From Prevotella sp. (GTDB lineage: Bacteria; Bacteroidota; Bacteroidia; Bacteroidales; Bacteroidaceae), in NCBI GenBank assembly GCA_016281055.1, contig JAEEHW010000150.1, positions 1 to 41,738 of the forward strand: DNA of 41,738 nucleotides, given 5' to 3'. The notes beneath the pieces were generated by a model, which saw nothing but the letters and a program-made list of their open reading frames with translations, was not told the DNA's origin and ran no database searches. The first letter of the stretch is position 1; each line of letters begins with the position of its first letter. Shown here in pieces: positions 6,626 through 15,291 of the stretch. The position numbers were made by a program, and so were the translations under genes.

Positions 6626-8518
6626 CTACGCATCATGTGCCGTGCACTGCCTGATGCTCTCCGCTATTCCTTCGGCGTCTATTCCCACGATGTGTTGCAG
6701 TTCGGCTACGGTGCCGTGCTCCACAAAACTGTCTGTGGGCATTCCGAGGCGTGTCACTCTCGCTTCGTATCCCTTGTCGGCGAAATATTCCACCACGGCA
6801 GAGCCGAGACCTCCGTTGCGCACACCGTCCTCTACGGTTATTACGTGTCTGTAGTTCTTTCCTACATAGTCGAGAATCTCCGTGTCTATGGGCTTGAGGA
6901 AACGCATGTCATAGTGAGCCACCGACACTTCCCCGACAGCCTCTATTGCACATGTTACGTTGTTGCCTATATGTCCTATCGACAGCACGGCCACGTCTGT
7001 ACCCTCGTGCATCTTGCGTCCTTTGCCTATGGGCAGCGTTTCGAGCGGACAGCGCCAGTCTGCCAGCATTCCTCGTCCGCGTGGGTATCTTATCACGAAT
7101 GGTCCCATGTCGGGCTGTTGGGCGGTGAACATCATTCGGCGCAGCTCATGCTCGTTCATTGGCGCACAGATGGTGATGTTTGGCACCGGGCGCAGTGCGG
7201 CAAGGTCGAAGGCACCGTGGTGTGTCGCTCCGTCCTCTCCCACGATTCCGGCGCGGTCAAAGCAGAATACCACGTTCAGCCGTTGTATTGCCACGTCGTG
7301 TATTATGTTGTCGTAAGCACGTTGTGCGAATGCGCTGTATATGTTGCAGAACGGCACCAGTCCTTCCTTTGCCATGCCGCCGGAGAATGTCACGGCGTGC
7401 CCTTCGGCTATGCCTACGTCGAAAGCCCGCTCAGGCATGGCTTTCATCAGTTTGTTCATGCTGCATCCTGTGGGCATGGCTGGCGTTACGCCTACTATCT
7501 TGCTGTTGGCCTCTGCCAGTTCCACCAGTGTCTCGCCAAACACATCCTGGTATTTCGGAGGCATCCCCGTGGTGTCCACCTTCTGCCGTTCACCGGTCTC
7601 CGGGTCGAACTTGCCCGGTGCATGCCATATCGTGGCGGCCTTCTCGGCAGGTTCATACCCCTTGCCCTTCACCGTATGGATATGCAGCAGTTTCGGTCCG
7701 GTCATGTCCTTCAGTTGGCGCAACACGCGCACCAGTTCCTTTACGTTGTGTCCGTCTATGGGGCCGAAATACCTTATGTCCATGCCCTCAAAGATATTCG
7801 CCTGTGGCGACAGGGCCGACTTTACCGCGTTGCTGAATCGTATTGTCTTGCGGCGGCGTTTCTCGTTCAGCATACCGTGCTCGCGCAGCCATCGTGCAGC
7901 GCGGTCGCGCCAGCGGTTATAGCTCTCTGACGTGTTCAGCGTGAGCAGGTATTGCTTCATGCCTCCCACGCTGCGGTCTATCGACATATTGTTGTCGTTG
8001 AGTATGATGAGCAGGTTGTTGGGCGACGACGATACATTGTTGAGTCCTTCGAAAGCCAGGCCGCCGCTCATCGAACCGTCACCAATCACTGCCACTACGT
8101 GCCTCTCCAGTCCCTTGTGTCCGTCGGCCACCGCCATGCCCAGTGCTGCCGAGATGCTGTTTGAGGCATGTCCGCAGGTGAAAGTGTCGTATTCGCTCTC
8201 GTCGGGCGAAGGAAAAGGATGCAGTCCCCCCAACTTTCTGTTGGTGCAGAATGCCTCGCGTCGTCCGGTGAGTATCTTGTGTCCGTAAGCCTGATGTCCC
8301 ACATCCCATACTATGCGGTCGTCGGGGGTGCTGTACACATAGTGCAGCGCCACCGTCAGTTCGGTCACTCCAAGACTGGAAGCCAGGTGCCCGGGGTTTA
8401 CAGACAGTTCCTTCACTATGTCGTCACGCAGTTCAGAACATACCTCCGGCAATGCTTCCACTGGAAGTTTGCGCAGGTCTGCGGGATATTTTATGTTGTT
8501 GAGATATTTGTAATCCAA
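6626..8518 (-). CDS. dxs: 1-deoxy-D-xylulose-5-phosphate synthase
   Basis: Condenses pyruvate and glyceraldehyde 3-phosphate to DXP with thiamine diphosphate, the first step of the MEP isoprenoid pathway, in the cytoplasm. Motifs: [16 protein letters not shown] near the N-terminus, the thiamine motif GDGSMSGG followed by [14 protein letters not shown], and the transketolase [18 protein letters not shown]. The open frame continues upstream to an ATG at 8593, but the -7 promoter element lies at 8552-8559, inside that extension. The only fitting start is TTG at 8518, giving a 630-residue protein that begins [17 protein letters not shown] as family members do. An ATT at 8521 is a less likely alternative. 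trkA follows downstream. Confidence 0.93.
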   Translation of the reverse strand: MDYKYLNNIKYPADLRKLPVEALPEVCSELRDDIVKELSVNPGHLASSLGVTELTVALHYVYSTPDDRIVWDVGHQAYGHKILTGRREAFCTNRKLGGLHPFPSPDESEYDTFTCGHASNSISAALGMAVADGHKGLERHVVAVIGDGSMSGGLAFEGLNNVSSSPNNLLIILNDNNMSIDRSVGGMKQYLLTLNTSESYNRWRDRAARWLREHGMLNEKRRRKTIRFSNAVKSALSPQANIFEGMDIRYFGPIDGHNVKELVRVLRQLKDMTGPKLLHIHTVKGKGYEPAEKAATIWHAPGKFDPETGERQKVDTTGMPPKYQDVFGETLVELAEANSKIVGVTPAMPTGCSMNKLMKAMPERAFDVGIAEGHAVTFSGGMAKEGLVPFCNIYSAFAQRAYDNIIHDVAIQRLNVVFCFDRAGIVGEDGATHHGAFDLAALRPVPNITICAPMNEHELRRMMFTAQQPDMGPFVIRYPRGRGMLADWRCPLETLPIGKGRKMHEGTDVAVLSIGHIGNNVTCAIEAVGEVSVAHYDMRFLKPIDTEILDYVGKNYRHVITVEDGVRNGGLGSAVVEYFADKGYEARVTRLGMPTDSFVEHGTVAELQHIVGIDAEGIAESIRQCTAHDA

Positions 8519-8551
8519 AATCTTTGGTTGTTTAGTCGTTCTAACAGACTG

Positions 8552-8583
8552 CAAAGTTACGTATTTTTCCCTTATTCTGCAAG
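8552..8583 (-). promoter_or_regulatory. Promoter of dxs-trkA
   Basis: On the minus strand CTTG (8580-8583), 20 bases, then TAACTTTG (8552-8559). Transcription should start near 8545, which fixes the dxs start downstream of it at the TTG codon. Confidence 0.75.
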
Positions 8584-8609
8584 AAAAACACACGGAATTT
8601 TCCGTTCTC

Positions 8610-9947
8610 CTATTTCACTTCCATGACATACACGGGCTGCGGCTCCACCGCCACGGTGCGCTCGCCGTCGCCTTGACGGGTGTCCTGCACAAACAGGTGC
8701 AGCCGTTTGCTCTTCTTCCACAGTTCGGTGTCGTATGACGGTTCCCATGCGTTGACGGGAAAATCCGTCAGGTCGGTGAATGTCCAGTATGAGCCTACTG
8801 CCGCCGTGTCGCATGTCAGATGTCGCATGTCATCGTTGTAATATACCGCCACCTTGCTGCCTCTCTCCTCGTCGCGCACGATGTACCATGCACGCTTGCC
8901 GTCGGTCACTATGCGCGGACGTGCTATGGGTATCATCTTCGTGCCGCCGCCCTTTAGCGTGAACGGCGTCCTTCGGCATGATACCTGCGTGTCCTTCCAG
9001 CCGTGGCCGTCGTTCCACACCAGCCGGTACTGCGGCACGTCGCTGTCCTCCGACCGCCAGTAAGTGGCAATGTACGGATGCCCTTTCTTGTCGGTGCTCA
9101 TGCTGGTCTGGTTTATCAGTTCCGAGCCTTGCGGTATGCGGCAGGCGTATTCGGCATTGCCGAGGCGTATGGGCAGGTCATACACTTCGCCGGTGGATTT
9201 CTTCCATGTCTTGCCGCCGTCCTCCGACTTGGCATAGCACAGGTCGTGGTTCGTCTCCACCATCCACGTCTCGCGCCACACCCATGAGAGGTGTATCACG
9301 CCGCGCTCGTCAACGTACAGCTGCCAATAGGCGTTGCGCTCGTTCTCTCCGTCAATGAGCACGTCCTGCACGCGTGTCCATTTCCTTGTCTTCAGGTCAT
9401 AGCGGTTCATCACTAGGTTACCCCTGCCCGATGCTCCCGAACGGTATGCGAAGAGCAGGTCACCGCCCTTCAGCGTATAGAACTCCGGGTAGGTCACGTT
9501 GCCCTCGTCCACGCCGGTCATCGCCTTCTTGTCGCCCAGCGTGAGCGAACCCGGTGCTATGCCGCGGCAGTAGTTCAGTCGGTTGCCGTGGTGATCGAAA
9601 GACACATGCACGTAGCCGTCGCCGTCCACCATCATGCTTATGATATTGTGTCCGTCGGTCACCTTGCCTTTGTATTGCGACCGCTGTATCTGCCACTCCG
9701 TAGAGCCCAACCTGCGTTTGCCCAGCGTCACGTATCCCTCAGCGTCATAATAACTGATATACTGCTCGTTGCCGTGTGTCACCAGCGAGTTGTTGCGAAA
9801 CACAGCCGTGTTCACTGATGTCTGGCTGTAGCCCTTGCCAACCTCCACGAGTTTGCACTTAGGTTGTCCCCATGTAGCAAGTTCCATGGTGCACATCAAG
9901 AACAATACCGCCCATAGCTTCGTATGTAAAGTTGAATGTCTAATCAT
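8610..9947 (-). CDS. BNR_4-type beta-propeller glycan-active enzyme (PL24/PL25/GH145-like)
   Basis: Secreted protein of 445 residues with a signal peptide ending near TWGQ. The body looks like a seven-bladed BNR_4 propeller: an [12 protein letters not shown] start, [29 protein letters not shown] at about residues 96-125, repeated Asp-box-like turns ([10 protein letters not shown]), and a closing VMEVK strand. The D-G-H-N and D-H-H-G-x-x-L-x-Y pieces are typical of ulvan lyases (PL24/PL25) and of the related GH145/PL27 enzymes that act on rhamnose-glucuronate linkages. The substrate cannot be read from the sequence. It starts 15 bp after the LRR gene on the same strand and is probably cotranscribed with it. 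It is more GC-rich than the LRR gene. Confidence 0.75.
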   Translation of the reverse strand: MIRHSTLHTKLWAVLFLMCTMELATWGQPKCKLVEVGKGYSQTSVNTAVFRNNSLVTHGNEQYISYYDAEGYVTLGKRRLGSTEWQIQRSQYKGKVTDGHNIISMMVDGDGYVHVSFDHHGNRLNYCRGIAPGSLTLGDKKAMTGVDEGNVTYPEFYTLKGGDLLFAYRSGASGRGNLVMNRYDLKTRKWTRVQDVLIDGENERNAYWQLYVDERGVIHLSWVWRETWMVETNHDLCYAKSEDGGKTWKKSTGEVYDLPIRLGNAEYACRIPQGSELINQTSMSTDKKGHPYIATYWRSEDSDVPQYRLVWNDGHGWKDTQVSCRRTPFTLKGGGTKMIPIARPRIVTDGKRAWYIVRDEERGSKVAVYYNDDMRHLTCDTAAVGSYWTFTDLTDFPVNAWEPSYDTELWKKSKRLHLFVQDTRQGDGERTVAVEPQPVYVMEVK

Positions 9948-9962
9948 TATTATTCTCCGTGG

Positions 9963-12680
9963 TTACTGTTTGTTAAGGAACGTATTTACTATTAGGTTCG
10001 CATCGGCCATGGTTATCTGACCATCGCCATTAACGTCTGCTGCAATGGTGTCAATATCATTGACTGTCTTTTTGTTAGTGTTAAGAAAATAGTTGACAAC
10101 AATATTCGCATCTGCCATGGAAACTGTGCCGTCGCTGTTTGCGTCACTAATTTCTTTAATGTGGGTGAATTCTTTCCATTGGTCTGCGCTCTTATATGTT
10201 TCAAGAGTTCCTGCAGGAACATACAGTGTGCACAACTCCTTGTCTATTTCGAAAAAAGCATCATCATCACATAATGGTGGACTTTGTGTCCGTGTGGAAA
10301 AACAGGTCAAGGCTTCACAACCTCTGAAGGTGTTTTTTCCTATGTTTTCAATACCGCTTCCTAATGTCACATTTTCCAGAAGGGTGCAGTAATCAAATGC
10401 ATTGTCTCCAATAGAAACCACGCTATTAGGTATCACGACGGATTGTAAGTTTGAATCAGAAAAAGCTGATTTACCAATAGTTTCGACGCTTTCTCCTATA
10501 GTAATACTTTGTAGAGGACAGGATGTAAAAGCCTCATCTCCGATGATTTTTACACTATTTGGTATTACAATGTTTTTTAGGTTCGTATTAGAAAAAGCAG
10601 AGTATCCAATGGTTTCTACATTTTTTCCGATTTTAACATCTTGTAAGGATGCACAGAAATCAAAGGTACACCCTTCGATTGTGGTTATGCCATCAGGTAT
10701 TATTACGTTTGTTAAGGATGAACAACTTGAGAAAGCTCCCCATTTAATGGTTTTAACCCCGTTTCCGATTGTCAGGTTTTGCAGATTTGAGCATCTGTCG
10801 AATGCACAATCTCCAATATATTTTACATTTGGTAATATCAAACTTTGTATGGCATGACAGTCGTAGAATGCTCCTTCCCCTATGTATTCCACACCGTTTC
10901 CGATCGTTACGTTCTGTAAGGCAGTGCAATATTCGAAAACGTATGAATCTATTACTCTTGTACTGTTTGGTATTTCTATACTTTGCAGTCTGTAACATCC
11001 GCTGAAAGCCCCATGACCTATGCTATCCACGCTGTTCCCTAATGTTACGTTTTGCAGTCTGTCGCAGTCATAGAAAGCTAAGCTACCTATGACTTCCACA
11101 TTGTCGGGTATTGTTATGTTACGCAGTGCATAACAGTACTGAAAAGCCATAGTTCCTATGCTTCTTACGTTTTTACCTATGGTTATGTCTTTGAGTTCGG
11201 AGCACCAATAGAATGCTCTTTCGCCTATGCTTTTAGTATTGTCTCCTATTACAACGCTTACCAATTCACTACATCCATCGAATGCGTAACTACCAAGGCT
11301 TTCAACACTGTTAGGTATCACTATGTTTTGCAATGCACCGCAGCTCCGAAAAGCGTGATTGCCTATGAATTCTACATTGTTTCCAATTGTTACATCCTGT
11401 AGGTTTGAGCATCCCCAGAATGCCGATCCGTCAATTTTCTTTACACTATCTGGGATTTTTACGCAGGGTAAAGCATGACAATTTTTAAAGGCATCCCAGC
11501 CTATCGTTACTAAATTTACACCAAAATCAACGCTTTGCAGGTTGGGGCATTCGCTAAAAGCTGCGCATCCTAAAGTCTCAATACCCTTTCCCATTGTCAC
11601 GATTTGCAGTTTTGTGCAACGTGAGAATACGGCATCTCCAATGGTCTTTACATTGTTAGGTATCTCTATGCTAAGCAAACAACTGCAGTAGTTAAAAGCT
11701 CTTTCCTTTATGTTTTCCACGCCATCTCCTATCTGTACGGTCTGTAGGTTTGAGCAATTATAGAACGTCTCTTTTTCTATGCTTTTTATGTTGTTTGGAA
11801 TTTTTATGTTTGATAATGCTGTGCAATTCCTGAATGCGCATTCTCCTATAGTTGTTATGTTGGTGCTCAGATTTATACTTTGTAATTCTGTGCAATCTTC
11901 AAAAGCTGATGCCTCTATAGTTATTACGCAATTAGGTATAGTTATAGTTTGCAGTTTGGAACATTTACAGAAAGCTCTATAGCCTAATGTTTCTACATGG
12001 TTCCCTAATTCTATACTTTGAAGCATGGCGCAATCCTCAAAAGCAAATTTACCAATGCTTTTTATGTTGTCGGGGATTTTTATGCTTTGTAATGTCTTGC
12101 AATTTTTGAAAACAGACTCTGCTATAGTTGTGAGACTGCTACCTAAGATTACACTCTGCATTTTTCCACAATTCTCAAATGCAGATATGCCCAATGTCTT
12201 TACGCTGTCAGGAATTGTAATGCTTTGCAGTTGGGCGCAATTATAGAAAGCTTTCTCACCAATGGTTATCACAGATTTTCCCATTGTGATATTTCCCAAT
12301 GCAGAGCAACCATTAAAAGCGGACTCTCCTATTGTGGTCACACTGTTTGGTAGTGTAATATTTTTTATTCCGCTACAGTTGTAGAATGCTCTTTTGCCAA
12401 TGGATTTTACATTCTTTCCTATCGTTATTTTCTTAAGAGTTGTCTTATAAAAAAATGCATTGTCTTCTATGGAAGTTACTCTGTAGACGGTACCGTTGTA
12501 AGTGATGGATTCTGGAATTATTACCGTGTCTAAATAACAACGCTCCACTCCAATTTCCTTTTCCGTTGTAGAAATGAAATTATAGCAGATGCTGTCTACC
12601 ATTATATCGTTGGCATGGAGATTCTGCGCTGTCAATATGAACAGTACAGCCAAGGCAAATAAGTGGTTTATATGTTTCAT
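9963..12680 (-). CDS. BspA-like leucine-rich-repeat surface protein with dockerin-like tail
   Basis: 905-residue secreted protein. A signal peptide (MKHINHLFALAVLFILTAQNLHA) is followed by about 32 LRR_5 units of mostly 23 residues, from about residue 71 to 802, with the pattern IGxxAFxxCxxLxxITIPxSVxx. The tail has a closing ADQWKEF segment and, at about 846-905, two calcium-loop repeats (DANSDGTVSMADANIVV and DVNGDGQITMADANLIV) as in dockerin type I domains. BspA-type proteins bind host or bacterial surfaces; function here is inferred. The open frame extends to 12761, but the promoter at 12731-12762 rules that start out; ATG 12680 gives a proper signal peptide. The gene is AT-richer than its neighbours. 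Confidence 0.93.
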   Translation of the reverse strand: MKHINHLFALAVLFILTAQNLHANDIMVDSICYNFISTTEKEIGVERCYLDTVIIPESITYNGTVYRVTSIEDNAFFYKTTLKKITIGKNVKSIGKRAFYNCSGIKNITLPNSVTTIGESAFNGCSALGNITMGKSVITIGEKAFYNCAQLQSITIPDSVKTLGISAFENCGKMQSVILGSSLTTIAESVFKNCKTLQSIKIPDNIKSIGKFAFEDCAMLQSIELGNHVETLGYRAFCKCSKLQTITIPNCVITIEASAFEDCTELQSINLSTNITTIGECAFRNCTALSNIKIPNNIKSIEKETFYNCSNLQTVQIGDGVENIKERAFNYCSCLLSIEIPNNVKTIGDAVFSRCTKLQIVTMGKGIETLGCAAFSECPNLQSVDFGVNLVTIGWDAFKNCHALPCVKIPDSVKKIDGSAFWGCSNLQDVTIGNNVEFIGNHAFRSCGALQNIVIPNSVESLGSYAFDGCSELVSVVIGDNTKSIGERAFYWCSELKDITIGKNVRSIGTMAFQYCYALRNITIPDNVEVIGSLAFYDCDRLQNVTLGNSVDSIGHGAFSGCYRLQSIEIPNSTRVIDSYVFEYCTALQNVTIGNGVEYIGEGAFYDCHAIQSLILPNVKYIGDCAFDRCSNLQNLTIGNGVKTIKWGAFSSCSSLTNVIIPDGITTIEGCTFDFCASLQDVKIGKNVETIGYSAFSNTNLKNIVIPNSVKIIGDEAFTSCPLQSITIGESVETIGKSAFSDSNLQSVVIPNSVVSIGDNAFDYCTLLENVTLGSGIENIGKNTFRGCEALTCFSTRTQSPPLCDDDAFFEIDKELCTLYVPAGTLETYKSADQWKEFTHIKEISDANSDGTVSMADANIVVNYFLNTNKKTVNDIDTIAADVNGDGQITMADANLIVNTFLNKQ

Positions 12681-12730
12681 TATTGCGATCGTAGTATTGA
12701 AGGTTGGTATAGTAAAATAGTAAACGAATG

Positions 12731-12762
12731 CAAATTTACGAAAAAAAACAAAGATAACCAAA
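12731..12762 (-). promoter_or_regulatory. Promoter of the LRR gene
   Basis: Perfect match on the minus strand: TTTG (12759-12762), 20 bases, TAAATTTG (12731-12738). Transcription should start near 12724, about 45 nt before the ATG at 12680. Confidence 0.82.
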
Positions 12763-13040
12763 TCAAAGAGACATTTGTTTCACGTTTAGATGAGTAATTT
12801 ATTGATAGTTTTAATTGGCAGTCGGTTGTCATAGACTGCCATTTCCTTGCGATAGAAATCATGAAAGTGTATTTTGCTCTCAAATACGCCAAAATTTCGC
12901 TATAGAGTATATTGCTGTATCACAGCAACATAACCTACTTCTTGTTTTTGCTGCAATCCCCTCTCCTTGTAAAAGCATAGCTATTACAGTGTAATACGAT
13001 AGCTTTTACCATGTAAAGGCATTCATTTTACCACCTAATC

Positions 13041-13140
13041 AATGCACAATGCATAATGCACAATGCACAATTTTTGCGTGCAGTTCGCGCCTTTTGTTCT
13101 GTTTGACCTGGTTATGCATTATGAATTATGAATTGTTAAT
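13041..13140. repeat. AATGCACAAT / ATTATGAATT inverted repeat block
   Basis: The left part (13041-13074) is made of tandem AATGCACAATGCATAATGCA units; the right part (13112-13140) is TATGCATTATGAATTATGAA and pairs imperfectly with it. About 37 unrelated bases separate them. The same motif recurs in the opposite sense at 39434-39472, so this is a dispersed short repeat. Confidence 0.65.
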
Positions 13141-13476
13141 TATTTTAACCTCTATTTTGCCACCCAAACCCATGCGTCATTTGTTCACAAATCCCCATTC
13201 CTCTATTGGAGATTTAGAAAAAAGAGTTAAGTTGATGTTGTTATGATTGCTTCGCAAGAAATCCTTTAAAAATCGAAATAAAAATCTTATATAAGAAATA
13301 TTTCTGTGCGAAGCCCAAGTATTATGATTCAGATTTTTTTGGATTTCTAACCAAAGGTTATAATAAAAGAAAAATAGCATGAAATTATCTGCATCGTCTT
13401 ATTTTAACGTCAGTTCGATGAAATCATATTAATGACATTTGTCCACTGTAAGACACAATGGTAATTTTGTCTTTTT

Positions 13477-13570
13477 ACGTTAATGCCGTCAATTTCATTC
13501 GTTAATACCATTAACATTTTACCCTATGGTTATTAATGACATTAATGGTCTATATTAACGACATTAACGA
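13477..13570. repeat. Iterated ATTAAYG-type repeats
   Basis: At least seven TTAATG/TTAACG words occur, several in the arrangement ATTAAYGACATTAAYG (13532-13547 and 13554-13569), with a similar AATGACATTTG piece upstream near 13430. The spacing is irregular. This could be a protein-binding array or drifted microsatellite. Confidence 0.55.
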
Positions 13571-13598
13571 TAAAAAAAATTATTTCGTCGAGTTCACG

Positions 13599-13677
13599 TT
13601 ATTTTAAAGACAACTTAGGACAACGGGGGAAGACTTTTCCCATACACCACTTCCGTCATACAAATGTTGTCATTGTC
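13599..13677. repeat. Left direct repeat flanking ATPase 1
   Basis: This block of about 79 bp matches 14999-15077 in the same orientation, roughly three quarters identical: shared parts are TTTTAAAGACAACTTAGGAC, CCGTCATACA/TTGTCATACA and TGTTGTCATTGT. It includes the stop codon of the ATPase gene. Confidence 0.75.
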
Positions 13678-14803
13678 ATAGGCGTTTGGTCTTGCGAAAC
13701 CAAATACGGAATATAGGGTCTTCTATATAAACTTTTTCTCCATCAAACTCTATCAGCTCACGGTCGATTAACGAGGATTTTAGGCGTGAGATGTTGGATT
13801 TACTGCCAAGGTTGTATTCCTCAAGCACGGCTTTACTGCCAAACTCGGTGTTGACACCATCACACACAGCTCGCAAGAAATTAATCTGATGTGAGGTCAA
13901 TCCCCTCAGCTGTTCCTCAAATAGTCCGGAGCACTGTGCGAGCAGTGCGTCAACCCCGGCATTGAAATCCGCTTCCGTGGTATTTTTTGTCGTCTGAGCC
14001 AGAACATTCCAAGCCAACTGCTGTACGTACGATGACACATTCTCTACCTTCTCACATATTCTGCGTGCGAATTCATCAGAGATGTTCTTGCCCTTGCTTT
14101 GGAAACGGGAGCGGATGAATGGTATCCAATCCTCTGTGTTTATCTTCCCTAAGTACATCATTTCACCAAATTGATAGAAAGGCATCTTCCTGTTCTGAAA
14201 AAGATTTACCATCAGATGTTTCTTGCTGCCGAACAGGCAATACGAAACATTACGTTGGTGTTGCCACACACCTCGTAAGCGCTTTTGTATCGTGAGCGAG
14301 TCTGTGAATTCTCCAATCTGCTGAAATTCATCAATACATACAACGATGTGTATGCCTTTTTCTTTAGCAATCAGTTCCGGCAGTTGCAGAATTTCTTCTG
14401 GTTGATAGTTTTGCGGCGTGATACCCAGCGAGAAAGAAATGTCAGACATCGGTTCTGGTGAAAATGAAACTTTCGGCGTCAGCCTGACGAGAAATCGTCT
14501 TATGTTGTCAACTATCTGTTCTGTCTTTGTTGCGGTCTCTTTCATCAGCACGGATGCAAAACGGTTGTAAAAATCATATTCGCTGCGACAGTCATATATA
14601 TCCATGAAGACGACCTTGATTTCCGGAGATGTTATTTCCGACTTGACTTTCTTGACTATTGAACTCTTGCCTATTCTGCGTGGTGACACAAGAATAACGT
14701 TTACTCCGTTTTCAAAATCAAGTTTCAGCCTTTTGGTTTCTTCAACTCTATCCGTGAAGTTGTCTCCCTCCACAGACATGCCGTAAATAAATGCTCTGTC
14801 CAT
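13676..14803 (-). CDS. AAA ATPase, ATPase_2 (PF01637-like) family, copy 1
   Basis: Predicted cytoplasmic ATP-binding protein of unknown role. The Walker A loop is SPRRIGKSS (Lys46), the Walker B is VVCIDEFQ (Asp158, Glu159), and a GSKKHLM sensor-like segment follows. The C-terminal 80 residues look like a winged helix (SKSNISRLKSSLIDRELI) ending in DPIFRIWFRK, which is typical of the family. The open frame reaches 14911, but the promoter (14848-14879) lies within that part; ATG 14803 gives 375 residues, exactly the length of the second copy at 38141. The gene sits between two direct repeats, and a 35-bp perfect dyad covers its promoter. Its neighbours are unrelated, so it looks like a self-contained unit. 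Confidence 0.9.
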   Translation of the reverse strand: MDRAFIYGMSVEGDNFTDRVEETKRLKLDFENGVNVILVSPRRIGKSSIVKKVKSEITSPEIKVVFMDIYDCRSEYDFYNRFASVLMKETATKTEQIVDNIRRFLVRLTPKVSFSPEPMSDISFSLGITPQNYQPEEILQLPELIAKEKGIHIVVCIDEFQQIGEFTDSLTIQKRLRGVWQHQRNVSYCLFGSKKHLMVNLFQNRKMPFYQFGEMMYLGKINTEDWIPFIRSRFQSKGKNISDEFARRICEKVENVSSYVQQLAWNVLAQTTKNTTEADFNAGVDALLAQCSGLFEEQLRGLTSHQINFLRAVCDGVNTEFGSKAVLEEYNLGSKSNISRLKSSLIDRELIEFDGEKVYIEDPIFRIWFRKTKRL

Positions 14804-14847
14804 TAGTATGTGCGTTTTAAGATGAGTTCTGTTATTGTTTATGAGTG

Positions 14848-14879
14848 CAAAGTTACAAAAAAAAAACATGGTACACAAG
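14848..14879 (-). promoter_or_regulatory. Promoter of ATPase 1
   Basis: On the minus strand CTTG (14876-14879), 20 bases, TAACTTTG (14848-14855). Predicted leader about 38 nt to the ATG at 14803. The -33 element lies inside the dyad at 14870-14904. Confidence 0.75.
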
Positions 14880-14904
14880 TTTGTGGACCACAAACTTGTG
14901 TACC
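14870..14904. promoter_or_regulatory. Perfect 35-bp dyad over the ATPase 1 promoter
   Basis: Arms 14870-14886 (GGTACACAAGTTTGTGG) and 14888-14904 are perfect reverse complements around a single central A. The dyad overlaps the -33 element, so binding of a regulator there would block transcription. It could instead be a hairpin-forming or recombination site. Confidence 0.82.
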
Positions 14905-14998
14905 GAAGCAAACTTTTTGTATTTTATAGTGTTAAGACGTAGAAATTGGAATACATGTCATGATAAACCAGTCAAAACAGAACCACTGTTCTTTTATC

Positions 14999-15077
14999 TA
15001 TTTTTAAAGACAACTTAGGACAACTTGGACAACTTTTTTCTCAAACATCACTTTTGTCATACATTTGTTGTCATTGT
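14999..15077. repeat. Right direct repeat flanking ATPase 1
   Basis: Same-orientation partner of 13599-13677. It contains three GACAAC-type words (GACAACTTAGGACAACTTGG), TTGTCATACA and TTGTTGTCATTGT. With its partner it brackets a unit of about 1.48 kb holding only the ATPase gene and its control region. The rest of 14905-15182 shows no gene. Confidence 0.75.
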
Positions 15078-15182
15078 TTTCTGTGTTGTCTTCTATTCAT
15101 CTACTAAAGCCCACTGCGCAGCCAATCCGTCCAATCGGTTTTATCCGTGTTCAGAAAATGGCAATCAGACATCGAAATGATT

Positions 15183-15215
15183 GATTCTTCATTTTTTTTG
15201 CAAAAAAATGAAGAA
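15183..15215. promoter_or_regulatory. Perfect 15-bp hairpin upstream of the WG-repeat genes
   Basis: ATTCTTCATTTTTTT and AAAAAAATGAAGAAT are perfect reverse complements around TGC. The hairpin ends three bases before the -33 element of the next promoter. It may be an operator, or an insulating terminator. Confidence 0.7.
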
Positions 15216-15218
15216 TTA

Positions 15219-15250
15219 TTTTGTAGTTAAGGATTTTTAATTACCTTTGT
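15219..15250 (+). promoter_or_regulatory. Promoter of the WG-repeat gene pair
   Basis: TTTG (15219-15222), exactly 20 bases, TACCTTTG (15243-15250). Predicted transcription start near 15257 and a leader of about 35 nt. Confidence 0.8.
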
Positions 15251-15291
15251 ATTTGAAACCTATAATCCATAACCGATAAATATCAAGTATT

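Larger units (their letters stand above)
12763..13598. other. AT-rich gene-free region with repeats
   Basis: About 840 bases without a credible gene. Small open frames here (65-70 codons) have no recognisable protein features. The stretch holds two simple repeat blocks listed separately (13041-13140 and 13477-13570). The rest is AT-rich sequence in which I see no RNA gene, insertion-sequence remnant or promoter. Confidence 0.6.

Noticed and set aside
7180..7836. 218-codon open frame opposite dxs
   Set aside because: Arg/Pro/Cys-rich translation typical of a shadow of a GC-rich gene.
6635..7930. 431-codon open frame on the plus strand opposite dxs
   Set aside because: It lies fully inside dxs on the other strand, shows no domain features, and its composition mirrors the dxs codons. 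It is a shadow frame.
10000..12500. Regular repeats that could be taken for a CRISPR array
   Set aside because: The period is 69 bp (23 codons) with the frame kept and variable sequence throughout; these are LRR coding repeats. No CRISPR array is seen in the window.
13049..13380. Two small open frames (65 and 67 codons) in the AT-rich gap
   Set aside because: They overlap simple repeats, lack promoters and show no protein features.
13676..15077. Insertion sequence around ATPase 1
   Set aside because: The flanking repeats are direct, not inverted, and the gene is an ATPase_2 protein without transposase features.
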